NCBI RefSeq assembly: GCF_016775155.1
Contig: NZ_JAEUGD010000031.1
Span: 1 to 64,000 of the forward strand
Length of the DNA: 64,000 nt
From: Fulvivirga marina
GTDB taxonomy: Bacteria > Bacteroidota > Bacteroidia > Cytophagales > Cyclobacteriaceae
Reading direction: 5' to 3'
The notes under the pieces were generated by a model. The model was not told where the DNA came from. It was given only the letters and a program-made list of their open reading frames with translations, and did not search any database. This document shows positions 46,911 to 55,417 of this stretch, in pieces (the stretch's first letter is position 1; every line of letters begins with the position of its first letter). A program made the position numbers and the translations under genes.

Positions 46911-47984
46911 ATGAAAACAGGTGAATGGAAAAGCAGATTTCAAAAGCCATGGATCATTGCAGGACCATGCAGTGCCGAATCTGAAGAGCAATTGCTTAAA
47001 ACAACAAAGGCAGTATCAGCTTTAGGGGTTGAGGTAATCCGAGCAGGTGTATGGAAACCCCGAACACGCCCTAACTCCTTTGAAGGAATTGGCCTTAAGG
47101 CTTTAGAATGGATCCAAAATATCAAAAAGGAGGTTAATGTCAAGTTCATTACGGAAGTTGCAAGTGCCCAACATGTAGAGCTTGCCCTGAAACATGACCT
47201 AGACATGGTATGGCTTGGTGCCAGAACGACGGTAAACCCTTTTACTGTACAGGAAATTGCCGATGCCCTTAAAGGAAGCTATCTCCCCGTACTCATAAAA
47301 AACCCTGTAAACCCGGATCTGGCATTGTGGATGGGTGCTATTGAAAGAATTGCAAATGCAGACCTCCATGAAATCGGAGCCATTCACCGTGGCTTCTCTT
47401 CTTTCAGAAAATCTAAGTATCGCAATGAACCGGTTTGGCAGATTCCTATTGAACTCAAGGCAAATTTCCCTCATATACCACTGATATGCGATCCAAGTCA
47501 TATTGGAGGAAACAGAGATATGATTTATGACATTTCTCAAAAGGCATTGGACATGGGGTATGATGGCTTAATGATCGAAACTCACCCTGATCCTGACAAT
47601 GCCTTAAGTGATTCAAAGCAACAGATAACACCCGAGCGGTTAGATGAAATAAAAGGAAAGCTAAAAATAAGGCAAACGACTTCCGATAATGTATTATTCA
47701 AAACTCGACTTGAGGAACTAAGAAACAAAATTGACAGTGTTGATCATGATCTTATTGAGACTTTATCAATTAGAATGAAACTCATAGAGCAAATAGGGGA
47801 ATATAAAAAGAAAAACAATGTCACCATATTTCAGCTCGAAAGGTGGAATGAAATTATAAGAACTCGACCTCGGTGGGCAGAAGCTCTTGATTTACGAAAA
47901 GATTTTATCGAAGAAATTTACAAACAGATTCATTCTGAATCATTAAGAAACCAAACAGAAATACTGAATAAACAGAAACCGTGA
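46911..47984 (+). CDS. Bifunctional DAHP synthase / chorismate mutase
   Basis: A 357-residue fusion. Residues ~1-250 are a type I DAHP synthase-like barrel (IIAGPCSAESEEQLL, IRAGVWKPRTRPNSFEGIG, GARTTVNPFTVQEIADAL, IHRGFSSFRKSKYRNEP, CDPSHIGGNRDMI) that joins phosphoenolpyruvate and erythrose 4-phosphate. Residues ~265-345 are a chorismate mutase type II domain (LEELRNKIDSVDHDLIETLS, RMKLIEQIGEYKKKNNVTIF). The mutase may give feedback control by aromatic products. The gene overlaps aroB by four bases, and aroA lies downstream, forming a shikimate cluster. Confidence 0.93.
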   Translation: MKTGEWKSRFQKPWIIAGPCSAESEEQLLKTTKAVSALGVEVIRAGVWKPRTRPNSFEGIGLKALEWIQNIKKEVNVKFITEVASAQHVELALKHDLDMVWLGARTTVNPFTVQEIADALKGSYLPVLIKNPVNPDLALWMGAIERIANADLHEIGAIHRGFSSFRKSKYRNEPVWQIPIELKANFPHIPLICDPSHIGGNRDMIYDISQKALDMGYDGLMIETHPDPDNALSDSKQQITPERLDEIKGKLKIRQTTSDNVLFKTRLEELRNKIDSVDHDLIETLSIRMKLIEQIGEYKKKNNVTIFQLERWNEIIRTRPRWAEALDLRKDFIEEIYKQIHSESLRNQTEILNKQKP

Positions 47985-49018
47985 CTATAGACAATATCAT
48001 TATAACCGGAAATGTGTCAGAAGTTCTCAATGACATTCTGAATAAAGAGAATTACAGTAAAATCGCTGTTTTAGTGGATGAGAATACACTAGCTCATTGT
48101 TACCCACTTATAAAAAGTAACCTGCCCCAGCATACACTTATACAGATCAAAAGTGGGGAAATAAACAAAACACTGAATACATGTACTCATGTATGGCAAG
48201 AACTAACAGATCAGAGTTTTGACAGGAAATCACTTTTCATCAATTTAGGTGGCGGTGTTATTGGAGATCTTGGCGGTTTTTGTGCAGGAACATATAAAAG
48301 GGGTATTGATTTCATCAATCTGCCTACTACATTATTATCTCAGGTTGACGCCAGCGTTGGAGGCAAATTAGGTATTGATTTTAATGGTTTCAAAAATCAC
48401 ATTGGCCTGTTTCAAGAACCTAAGAATGTTTTAATAGACTTGAATTTCCTTAAGACCTTGCCAGAACAGGAATTAAGATCTGGCTTTGCGGAGATCCTAA
48501 AACACCATTTAATCGCAGATCGCACTGGTTGGGAAGGCTTAAAGCACAAAACATTCGAGGCTATGGACTGGACAACTTCTGTACCACATTCTGTTCAAAT
48601 AAAGCATAAAATCGTTACTGAAGATCCACATGAAAGTGGTTTGAGAAAAGCTTTAAATTTTGGCCATACCATAGGTCATGGCATAGAAAGCTATTTACTA
48701 AATAGCGGCAGGGCTATACTTCATGGAGAGGCCGTTGCTGCTGGTATCATTTGCGAAGCATATCTAAGCTATAAAAGAGAGCTTATAACAGAAGAAGAGC
48801 TAAATGACATTACACAATTTATTCAGAGCATTTATGAAAAAATAAATCTTTCTGACCTGGACAGAGAAGAGGTCTGCAACTACCTCATGCAAGACAAAAA
48901 AAATAGAGACAATAACATACTCGCCGTACTCCTTAACGGAATAGGTAGTGTAGTATGGGACCAGTCACTGGACAGACAAGAGTCACTAGACTCACTGGTA
49001 TTTTATGACAAACTCTAA
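47981..49018 (+). CDS. aroB: 3-dehydroquinate synthase
   Basis: A 345-residue NAD-dependent enzyme converting DAHP to 3-dehydroquinate. Signatures: INLGGGVIGDLGGFCAGTYK, GIDFINLPTTLLSQVDASVG, KLGIDFNGFKNHIGLFQEP, the metal-binding His region LNFGHTIGHGIE and ILHGEAVAAGI. It starts with GTG overlapping the upstream stop by four bases, so translation is coupled. It provides the substrate for the next step of the shikimate pathway. Confidence 0.93.
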   Translation: MTIDNIIITGNVSEVLNDILNKENYSKIAVLVDENTLAHCYPLIKSNLPQHTLIQIKSGEINKTLNTCTHVWQELTDQSFDRKSLFINLGGGVIGDLGGFCAGTYKRGIDFINLPTTLLSQVDASVGGKLGIDFNGFKNHIGLFQEPKNVLIDLNFLKTLPEQELRSGFAEILKHHLIADRTGWEGLKHKTFEAMDWTTSVPHSVQIKHKIVTEDPHESGLRKALNFGHTIGHGIESYLLNSGRAILHGEAVAAGIICEAYLSYKRELITEEELNDITQFIQSIYEKINLSDLDREEVCNYLMQDKKNRDNNILAVLLNGIGSVVWDQSLDRQESLDSLVFYDKL

Positions 49019-49194
49019 ATATAAAACACCTCTGAATCGTCGTATTGTTCAGCAGTAAGATTGGTTTTTAGTTTTTCGTATTTACCGGAAATATATTGCC
49101 TGGTCTTTTTACCATTACGGCCGGTCGCGACCACGGCAACTGCAGCTCCTGCAGCTAGCCCAAGAGCTATAGCCAACTTTCTTCTTGTTATCAT
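49015..49194 (-). CDS. Small membrane protein (YtxH-like), 59 residues
   Basis: A short gene on the strand opposite the aro cluster, from ATG at 49194 to TAG at 49015. The product starts MITRRKLAIALGLAAGAAVA, continuing VVATGRNGKKTRQY and ending in a charged helix (KLKTNLTAEQYDD). One membrane helix at ~7-24 plus a basic, then acidic tail fits YtxH-type envelope proteins or short phage-shock-like anchors. It overlaps the end of aroB by four bases. The clean signal-anchor pattern supports it being real; function is unknown. Confidence 0.6.
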   Translation of the reverse strand: MITRRKLAIALGLAAGAAVAVVATGRNGKKTRQYISGKYEKLKTNLTAEQYDDSEVFYI

Positions 49195-49288
49195 GCTTTA
49201 GGTTATTTTCAAGAACCACCACATAAAGCGTACCAATTTATGTTTTTAAACCATTTTCAATTAATATTGTCCTAAACAAATCCTGCTA

Positions 49289-50521
49289 ATGTCAACTAAC
49301 CATACACTTCATATAGAGAAAAAAAGCACTATTAACTCCACCGTTATAGAGCTTCCTGCATCAAAAAGCATTGCCAACAGAGCTTTGATATTAGACGCAC
49401 TGGCAGGAGGAAAATCGCACCTAACTAACGTATCTGAAGCGCGGGATACAAAGACAATGCAAAGATTATTGGGATCAGATACCCCAATATGGGATGTTCT
49501 TGATGCCGGAACTACTATGAGATTTCTTACTGCATATGCTGCTGTTACTACTACAAAAACATTAACAGGAACCAAACGTATGCAGGAGCGCCCTATAAAA
49601 ATATTAGCAGACGCTCTCAAAGAACTAGGTGCGAACATTGAATATTTGGCAAATGACGGGTATCCTCCAATGAAAGTCACTCCCATAAATCAACAGGTGA
49701 CCAATAAAATAGCTATAAGAGGGGATGTCAGCAGTCAATATATCTCAGCGCTTATGATGATTGCAGCCTCTTTGCCGGAGGGACTTGAAATAGAATTAAC
49801 TGGTCATATTGGAAGCAAACCCTATATAAATATGACCATGGCTGTGATGAAAGCTTTTGGCATAAAAGCTGAGTGGAATAACCACATCATTAAAATCCCT
49901 CATCAGCAATATCAAGCAACTGAATACCGAATAGAACCAGACTGGTCAGCTGCAAGCTACTGGTATGGCTTTGTAGCTTTGAGTGATAATGCTCATGTAA
50001 TCCTCAAAGATTTAAAGGATGACTCTATTCAGGGAGACCGACAGATAGTTGATTATATGACCCAGCTTGGAGTAATGACAAACTTCACTACCGATGGGGC
50101 GCAGCTATCCAAGTGCGAGCATATAAATGAAGTAGCATTTAACTTCACTGACTGCCCTGATATGGCTCAAACTGTAGCCGTGATATGTGCAGCAAAAGGC
50201 ATAACTTGCCAAATGACAGGTTTGGAAAGCCTGCGTATTAAGGAAACAGACCGCATTCTCGCGTTACAAAATGAGCTAGCCAAATTTGGTGCTAACTTAG
50301 AAGAAAAAGATAGTACATGGAAGGTAGTGCCAACTACTACAGAAACCACTAATGACCTGATTGAATTTGAAACTTATCACGATCATAGGATGGCTATGGC
50401 CTTTGCTCCATTAAGTACCATTGCTCCTGTAAATATCAAAGACCCCGAAGTTGTTAATAAATCATACCCGCGATTCTGGGAGGATATGAAAAAGGCTGGT
50501 TTTAGACTATCAGAGCTGTAG
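49289..50521 (+). CDS. aroA: 5-enolpyruvylshikimate-3-phosphate synthase
   Basis: A 410-residue enzyme that transfers enolpyruvyl from PEP to shikimate 3-phosphate. Signatures: LPASKSIANRALILDALAGG, DAGTTMRFLTAYAAV, RMQERPIKILADALKELGAN, GDVSSQYISALMMIA, SLRIKETDRILALQNELAKF and the C-terminal YHDHRMAMAFAPL. The length is on the short side for the family but all motif regions are present. Its 3-prime end overlaps the BtuF-like gene by 12 bases from the opposite strand. Confidence 0.93.
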   Translation: MSTNHTLHIEKKSTINSTVIELPASKSIANRALILDALAGGKSHLTNVSEARDTKTMQRLLGSDTPIWDVLDAGTTMRFLTAYAAVTTTKTLTGTKRMQERPIKILADALKELGANIEYLANDGYPPMKVTPINQQVTNKIAIRGDVSSQYISALMMIAASLPEGLEIELTGHIGSKPYINMTMAVMKAFGIKAEWNNHIIKIPHQQYQATEYRIEPDWSAASYWYGFVALSDNAHVILKDLKDDSIQGDRQIVDYMTQLGVMTNFTTDGAQLSKCEHINEVAFNFTDCPDMAQTVAVICAAKGITCQMTGLESLRIKETDRILALQNELAKFGANLEEKDSTWKVVPTTTETTNDLIEFETYHDHRMAMAFAPLSTIAPVNIKDPEVVNKSYPRFWEDMKKAGFRLSEL

Positions 50522-51295
50522 CTGGTTGAAATATTCCACAGCTCTCATTAAACGGCTACCATACCAGGAAAACATTTCACCATTCACAATCTTAACCTCT
50601 GCATCAGGGTAAATAGCCTGAACATTATTGATATGTTTTTGTTTAAAGGGGTAAGGTTCTGATGATAACAAAACAAGCTCTGGCTGTAATGATTCAATGT
50701 CCTTATGAGATAACTCCGGGTACCGGTCCAATTCATTAGCCAGGTTTTCTAGCCCCAACTTTCCCAGTATTTCATTGATAAAAGTATTACCTCCTGCTAC
50801 CATGTATGGTTTTTGCCAGATAAAGTAAAGTACTTTCTTTGAGATTTGCTTTTTTATGCACTTAAAGCCATTTACAATCTTATCTCGTATTTCAATTGCC
50901 TTATTTTCGGTTTCGGTAAGGCAGCCAATAGCAACTATCATTTCAAGAGCATCTTCAAAGGTAACAATATCGCTCATCCATACAGGATACCTTTCTTTGA
51001 GTTCTTCAATACCCTCTTTATAATTTTCTTCTTTATTGCCAATTATCAGGTCTGGATTCAGATTCTTAATTTTATCAAAGTCAAACCTCTTGGTACCACC
51101 TACCTTTACTCTATCTTTCACCTTGGAAGAGGGGTAAATACAAAATTTAGTAACACCAACAACTTGTTGCTCTAAACCAAGGTCAAATAATAACTCTGTT
51201 TGTGAAGGAACTAAAGATATGATCCTGGGACTACGAGGCACTGTTACCTCGCAGCCCATTTGATCATAAGTCGTTTTCCAATTGACACCTTGCAT
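50510..51295 (-). CDS. BtuF/FepB-like helical-backbone metal receptor, no signal peptide
   Basis: A 261-residue protein with the two-lobe substrate-binding fold of cobalamin or siderophore ABC transporters: PRIISLVPSQTELLFDLGLE, VVGVTKFCIYPSS, DFDKIKNLNPDLIIGNKEEN and LSHKDIESLQPELVLLSSEP. The N-terminus (QGVNWKTTYDQMGCEVTVP) has no signal peptide or lipobox, so export is not apparent. The promoter box lies only four bases before the ATG, which suggests a leaderless mRNA or a start further down. No permease gene is adjacent. It may bind a metal complex in the cytoplasm. Confidence 0.85.
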   Translation of the reverse strand: MQGVNWKTTYDQMGCEVTVPRSPRIISLVPSQTELLFDLGLEQQVVGVTKFCIYPSSKVKDRVKVGGTKRFDFDKIKNLNPDLIIGNKEENYKEGIEELKERYPVWMSDIVTFEDALEMIVAIGCLTETENKAIEIRDKIVNGFKCIKKQISKKVLYFIWQKPYMVAGGNTFINEILGKLGLENLANELDRYPELSHKDIESLQPELVLLSSEPYPFKQKHINNVQAIYPDAEVKIVNGEMFSWYGSRLMRAVEYFNQLQL

Positions 51296-51299
51296 AATG

Positions 51300-51307
51300 C
51301 AAAGATA
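51300..51307 (-). promoter_or_regulatory. Promoter -7 box for the BtuF-like gene
   Basis: TATCTTTG on the minus strand fits TAnnTTTG. It is only four bases from the ATG at 51295, so transcription would start at or inside the first codon. Confidence 0.45.
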
Positions 51308-51549
51308 TCTGTTTAGATAGGAATATTAAAAAATACCATAAAAGACTCATTTATGGTGGTCCTATTAAAAAATCAGGCATCGCAAATGGTAAAGGACTGG
51401 CCTCTACCATAGTTAGTCAATCTCCTTTATTTCCACCTAGTTGTCTCCGACTTTCCAATAATATTAAACCTAACCACCGAACCTTTTGCGTTATTCGGTA
51501 AATGAAAACATCGAAAACTTTGAGACCGGCTACCGATACCCTGTTACTT

Positions 51550-52092
51550 TTAGATTAGAATGGCCATACTAGAAAGCTGACCTGATACTTTCAATCTTGA
51601 AGCTTCAATAGCTTTTTGATTAAGTTCAAACGCCAATTTGTCGTTGATTGTCCTGAAATTAATGCCACTTCCTCTTTCACCCAAACCTGCCTTATCTGTA
51701 ATAAGCAGTGTAGACGAAGAGCCCAATTTAGACTTAATAGCATCAAACTCTCTACTACTTCCCTTGGCAACATACAGAATTTCGCAACTCGAAATGTCTG
51801 CCAATGAATTGAACTTCTTAACGGTAAACTTTTTGTTACCTCTAAGCTTACCTCCATACCAGCTATTCAAAGTGGTATAAACCTCATCATCACCAATTAC
51901 TCCAATAACAAAAGCCTCTCCTCCGTTTGCCTCAGGCCACTGGATGTACTTGATGAAATTATAAATCATCATCGAGTGGATTTCATGAATAGGTCTTTCC
52001 TGTGCATGAGTTGGCAATACAATCACGACGGCTAAAAAGATTGGAAGTAAAACTTTAGTTGTAAACTTCATCATAAAATTAAATTGTTTCAT
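51550..52092 (-). CDS. YfiR-family protein 1
   Basis: A 180-residue exported protein of the YfiR (DUF4154) type. A signal peptide (VLLPIFLAVVIVLPTHAQ) is followed by the family pattern EIHSMMIYNFIKYIQWPEAN, FVIGVIGDDEVYTTLNSWYG, CEILYVAKGSSREF and STLLITDKAGLGERGSGINF, and the chain ends in SSMAILI. YfiR proteins in proteobacteria restrain a diguanylate cyclase from the periplasm. Two close paralogues follow upstream (52296-52820, 53030-53554). It has its own promoter box. No cyclase lies nearby. Confidence 0.9.
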   Translation of the reverse strand: MKQFNFMMKFTTKVLLPIFLAVVIVLPTHAQERPIHEIHSMMIYNFIKYIQWPEANGGEAFVIGVIGDDEVYTTLNSWYGGKLRGNKKFTVKKFNSLADISSCEILYVAKGSSREFDAIKSKLGSSSTLLITDKAGLGERGSGINFRTINDKLAFELNQKAIEASRLKVSGQLSSMAILI

Positions 52093-52107
52093 TCCATCAA
52101 TATCTTA

Positions 52108-52115
52108 CAAATGTA
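52108..52115 (-). promoter_or_regulatory. Promoter -7 box for yfiR-like gene 1
   Basis: TACATTTG on the minus strand fits TAnnTTTG, 15 bases before the ATG at 52092. Confidence 0.45.
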
Positions 52116-52138
52116 ATGCCAAAAGTTCACAAAAACAG

Positions 52139-52170
52139 AAACGCTCCAATTCATAAGAAAAAGAGCGTTT
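52139..52170 (-). terminator. Probable terminator behind yfiR-like gene 2
   Basis: AAACGCTC at 52139-52146 pairs with GAGCGTTT at 52163-52170 around a 16-base loop; CTGTTTTTG follows on the minus strand. It is 125 bases past the stop of the second YfiR gene, so the assignment is moderate. Confidence 0.5.
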
Positions 52171-52295
52171 AATTCATTTAATCATACCTCACCGCTTAGT
52201 TCCACAATCCCAATCTGATATCCTTTTTGTCACAGTGGGAATATAAACGGCAAAATCAAGACTAATCAGCAAAAAATCTTACATATTTAAAATCA

Positions 52296-52820
52296 TCAAA
52301 TTAACTTTGCAATTGAAGTCAGCTGACTCGAAACTTTTAACTTAGCCGCATCAACGGCTGATTGATTCAGCTCAATTGAAAGCTTGTTTCCTTCAGTGAC
52401 GAAATTAATACCACTGCCTTCTTTGCCCAGACCAGGTTTGTCAGTAATTAATAAGGTAGAAGCGCTACCAAGTTTGGCTTTAATTTCATCAAATTGTCTA
52501 CTATTACTTTTTCCTATATATAGTATATGACATTTTTGAATTTCTGCTGGTGAACCAAACTTCTTGATAACAAATTTTTTATTTCCTCTCTCCTGCCCAC
52601 CATACCATTGACTTAAGGTTTTATAAACATCGTCACTTCCTATAACTCCCACTACAAAATCCTGAGAAGGCTGATAACCGGGCCACTGGATATATTTTGT
52701 AAAGTTATAAATCATCATAGCATGAATTTCATGAATAGGACGGTTTTGCGAATATCCAAATAGCGGCACGAGTAATAATGCAAGTGCCATTGCACACGTA
52801 ATAAATATTGATCTTTTCAT
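52296..52820 (-). CDS. YfiR-family protein 2
   Basis: A 174-residue exported paralogue (signal peptide FITCAMALALLLVPLFGYSQ) with the same order of motifs as its neighbours: EIHAMMIYNFTKYIQWPGYQ, VIGSDDVYKTLSQWYGGQER, CHILYIGKSNSRQF and TLLITDKPGLGKEGSGINF, ending LTSIAKLI. It lacks an exact TAnnTTTG box; the closest candidate has one extra base in the spacer. The conserved ends of the three paralogues and their equal lengths point to tandem duplication. Confidence 0.9.
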   Translation of the reverse strand: MKRSIFITCAMALALLLVPLFGYSQNRPIHEIHAMMIYNFTKYIQWPGYQPSQDFVVGVIGSDDVYKTLSQWYGGQERGNKKFVIKKFGSPAEIQKCHILYIGKSNSRQFDEIKAKLGSASTLLITDKPGLGKEGSGINFVTEGNKLSIELNQSAVDAAKLKVSSQLTSIAKLI

Positions 52821-52978
52821 ACATTTAAAAAATTAAAGGGTCGCAAAATATATCTATCAAAACAATAAAAATGAATCAAAAAATAAGCTAAAAAATATCT
52901 ATAAGGTAATCATTTTAAATGACATTCACTAACCTCGAATTTTATAGCACCTCTTTCCAATCCCAATTCAACCAAATA

Positions 52979-53012
52979 AAAAAGCCCAATAATCTCGATT
53001 ATTGGGCTTTTT
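52979..53012. terminator. Strong bidirectional hairpin terminator
   Basis: A 15-bp perfect stem (AAAAAGCCCAATAAT/ATTATTGGGCTTTTT) with a CTCG loop, flanked by A and T runs. It lies 18 bases after the stop of the third YfiR gene on the minus strand and separates it from the second. Confidence 0.9.
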
Positions 53013-53029
53013 ATAAGTATTGTAATTTT

Positions 53030-53554
53030 TCAAATCAAAATTGCCATAGAAGTTAGCTGGCCGGAAATTTTCAAATTTGACTTCTCAATAGCAGACTGAT
53101 TTAATTCAAACTTCAATCTATTATCGACTACTTTAAAGTTTATGCAACTGCCTTTTGCTCCCAATCCACTCTTATTAGTAATGGTGAGAACAGACTGATT
53201 TTCCACTTTAGTTCTTATTTCATCAAACTGATTACTAGCAGAAGCACCTATGTACAAAAGTTGACAGCCACTAATCTCAGATGGAGAGTTTAACTTTTTA
53301 ATTGTAAATGTTTTATCTCCCCTAGTTTTGTTACCATACCATGTATTGAGGGTTTTAAAAACCTCATCGTCACCCATCACTCCGATCACAAAATCACCAG
53401 TATTCTTCTCGCCAGGCCACTGAATATATTTTAGAAAATTGTATATCATCATAGAGTGTAGCTCATGCTCAGGCCTATCTTGAGCATAAGAACTAGAAGA
53501 CAAAGACATCCCTATGATTAAAAATAAAACGCAGATGTTAAAAATCTTTCTCAT
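53030..53554 (-). CDS. YfiR-family protein 3
   Basis: A 174-residue exported paralogue (signal peptide ICVLFLIIGMSLSSSSYAQ). Motifs: ELHSMMIYNFLKYIQWPGEK, VIGVMGDDEVFKTLNTWYGN, CQLLYIGASASNQF and VLTITNKSGLGAKGSCINF. Compared with copies 1 and 2 it has GSC where they have GSG. It is a separate transcription unit with a promoter at 53589-53596 and a strong terminator behind it. Function as in the family; the partner is unknown. Confidence 0.9.
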   Translation of the reverse strand: MRKIFNICVLFLIIGMSLSSSSYAQDRPEHELHSMMIYNFLKYIQWPGEKNTGDFVIGVMGDDEVFKTLNTWYGNKTRGDKTFTIKKLNSPSEISGCQLLYIGASASNQFDEIRTKVENQSVLTITNKSGLGAKGSCINFKVVDNRLKFELNQSAIEKSNLKISGQLTSMAILI

Positions 53555-53588
53555 TGATATTAGGGGCTTTATAATAAAACATGATTTA

Positions 53589-53596
53589 CAAAGATA
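53589..53596 (-). promoter_or_regulatory. Promoter for yfiR-like gene 3
   Basis: TATCTTTG on the minus strand, with a TTG 17 bases further upstream (53614-53616) as -33 element. The ATG is 34 bases downstream. Confidence 0.6.
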
Positions 53597-53635
53597 GTCA
53601 AAATCCTCATTTCCAAGACCTAACTGATCTATTTA

Positions 53636-54706
53636 TCACTTAATATATCTAAAATCGTGCCCAGCTTGCAGTTTTAACAAGAAATGGTATATAAGTTTTA
53701 TTACATTTTCAACATCATCTTTATGTGTAGTTTCAACTGTGGTATGCATATACTTTAACGGCAAGGATATCAAAGCAGAAGCCACGCCATCACTTGAATA
53801 TGCGAAGGCATCAGTATCAGTACCAGTAGCTCTTGATGCTGCAGCTCTCTGGAAAGGTATTTTATTATCATTAGCAGCTTCGATCACCATTTTCAGTAAA
53901 TTATTCTGCACAGCAGGTCCATAGGTAAGTACCGGTCCCTTACCTGCTTTTTGCAATCCACTCTCTATTTTAGAGTACATAGGAGACGATGTTTCATGAC
54001 AAACATCCGTAACAATAGCTACATCAGGCTTTATTCTTTCAGCTATCATCTCTGCACCTCTCAGACCAACCTCTTCCTGAACAGCATTTACAATATAAAG
54101 CCCAAATGGCAGATCCTTTTTATCCTCTTTCAACCTTCTGACCACCTCAGCAATCATAAAACCACCAATCCTATTATCCAAGGCTCGCCCTACAAGGAAC
54201 TTTTTATTTAATTCCATCAATTCATCGTCAAAGGTCATCACACAGCCGACATGCACACCTAGTCCCTCTACTTCTGCCTTACTTTGGCAACCTACATCCA
54301 CAAAGATGTTCTTCATTGTCGGTTTCTCTTCATTCTCTTTATTCCTAACATGTATTGCTGGCCAACCAAAGACCCCCTTCACTATACCCTTCTCTGTATA
54401 AATATTAACTCGCTTGGAAGGAGCAATTTGATGGTCCGACCCACCATTCCTTGTCACGTAAATGTAACCTTCATCAGTTATATAATTCACAAACCATGAA
54501 ATCTCATCAGCATGCGCTTCAATCACAACCTTATATTCGGCCTCGGGGTTAATCACTCCTACTACAGATCCATAAGTATCAGTGAAGTAACTGTCAATGT
54601 AAGGTTTGATATAATCTAACCATATTTTCTGTCCTGATGACTCAAAACCTGTAGGTGATGAGTTGTTCAAGTATTCTTCTAAAAAATTTTTACTCTTCTT
54701 ATCCAT
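53636..54706 (-). CDS. M42-family metallopeptidase
   Basis: A 356-residue cytosolic aminopeptidase of the M42 (glutamyl aminopeptidase, tetrahedral) family. Metal and catalytic residues are visible in EAHADEISWFV (His, Asp), GRALDNRIGGFM (bridging Asp), AVQEEVGLRGAEM (Glu-Glu), IVTDVCHETSSP (Asp) and the final His in KYMHTTVETTHKDD. The enzyme removes N-terminal residues from peptides. It follows an SDR gene after 12 bases and a propionyl-type carboxylase subunit beyond that, so a small operon is likely. Confidence 0.92.
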   Translation of the reverse strand: MDKKSKNFLEEYLNNSSPTGFESSGQKIWLDYIKPYIDSYFTDTYGSVVGVINPEAEYKVVIEAHADEISWFVNYITDEGYIYVTRNGGSDHQIAPSKRVNIYTEKGIVKGVFGWPAIHVRNKENEEKPTMKNIFVDVGCQSKAEVEGLGVHVGCVMTFDDELMELNKKFLVGRALDNRIGGFMIAEVVRRLKEDKKDLPFGLYIVNAVQEEVGLRGAEMIAERIKPDVAIVTDVCHETSSPMYSKIESGLQKAGKGPVLTYGPAVQNNLLKMVIEAANDNKIPFQRAAASRATGTDTDAFAYSSDGVASALISLPLKYMHTTVETTHKDDVENVIKLIYHFLLKLQAGHDFRYIK

Positions 54707-54718
54707 TTTTCTAATCTA

Positions 54719-55417
54719 TTAAACTGATCGTGTCAATCCTCCATCAATTTTTATATTCTGCCCGGTAATGTATGCTGCCGAATCAGACACCAAAAAAACT
54801 ACGGTTTTTGCAACCTCATCAACTGTTCCTGCTCTTTTCATTGGAATACTTTGGAGCATTAACTCATCTACTTCATAACTATTAATAAATCCTGGAAGCA
54901 GATTGTTCATCCTAATATTATCGGAGGCATACCTATCAGCAAACAGTTTCATGTAGCTTCCAAGACCTGCTCTTAGTACTGAGGAAACGGGAAAACTAGC
55001 TGATGGTTCATAGGCAGCAAAAGTAGAAATGTTTATAAATACCCCTCTACCCTGTTTTTGCATGATGGGAGTAACTAACTGAGCCATTTTTGCAACATTC
55101 AAAAGCACCAGATTAAGTCCATGATACCAGTCCTCTTCAGGTATCTCCAAAAGATCACCTTTCGCAGGATGCCCGGTATTATTGATGACAGCATCAATTC
55201 TTCCAAACTTCCCAAGTGTTGCATTCACCAGCTTCTTCAAGTCGTTTTTATCTGTTACGGACCCCTGAATACCCAGTCCTCCAAGCTCTTCAGCCAGATC
55301 AAGGATATCTTCGGAACGAGACATAAGTGCAACTTTATACCCTTGATGGGAAAGTTCTCGAGCACATGCAGCTCCCATGCCCTTACCAGCAGCTGTTATT
55401 ATTGCAACCCTGTCCAC
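54719..55417 (-). CDS. Short-chain dehydrogenase family protein with altered active site
   Basis: A 232-residue Rossmann protein. The cofactor motif reads AAGKGMGAACA (usual form TGxxxGxG), and NNTG and DGG near the end are typical of SDRs. The catalytic Ser is seen in INISTFAAYEPS, but the usual Tyr-x3-Lys is replaced: the aligned place reads SSVLRAGL, giving Ser and Arg. Either a distinct mechanism or a non-catalytic role follows. The GTG start shares one base with the stop of the carboxylase gene upstream (TAGTG), so translation is coupled. Confidence 0.85.
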   Translation of the reverse strand: MDRVAIITAAGKGMGAACARELSHQGYKVALMSRSEDILDLAEELGGLGIQGSVTDKNDLKKLVNATLGKFGRIDAVINNTGHPAKGDLLEIPEEDWYHGLNLVLLNVAKMAQLVTPIMQKQGRGVFINISTFAAYEPSASFPVSSVLRAGLGSYMKLFADRYASDNIRMNNLLPGFINSYEVDELMLQSIPMKRAGTVDEVAKTVVFLVSDSAAYITGQNIKIDGGLTRSV

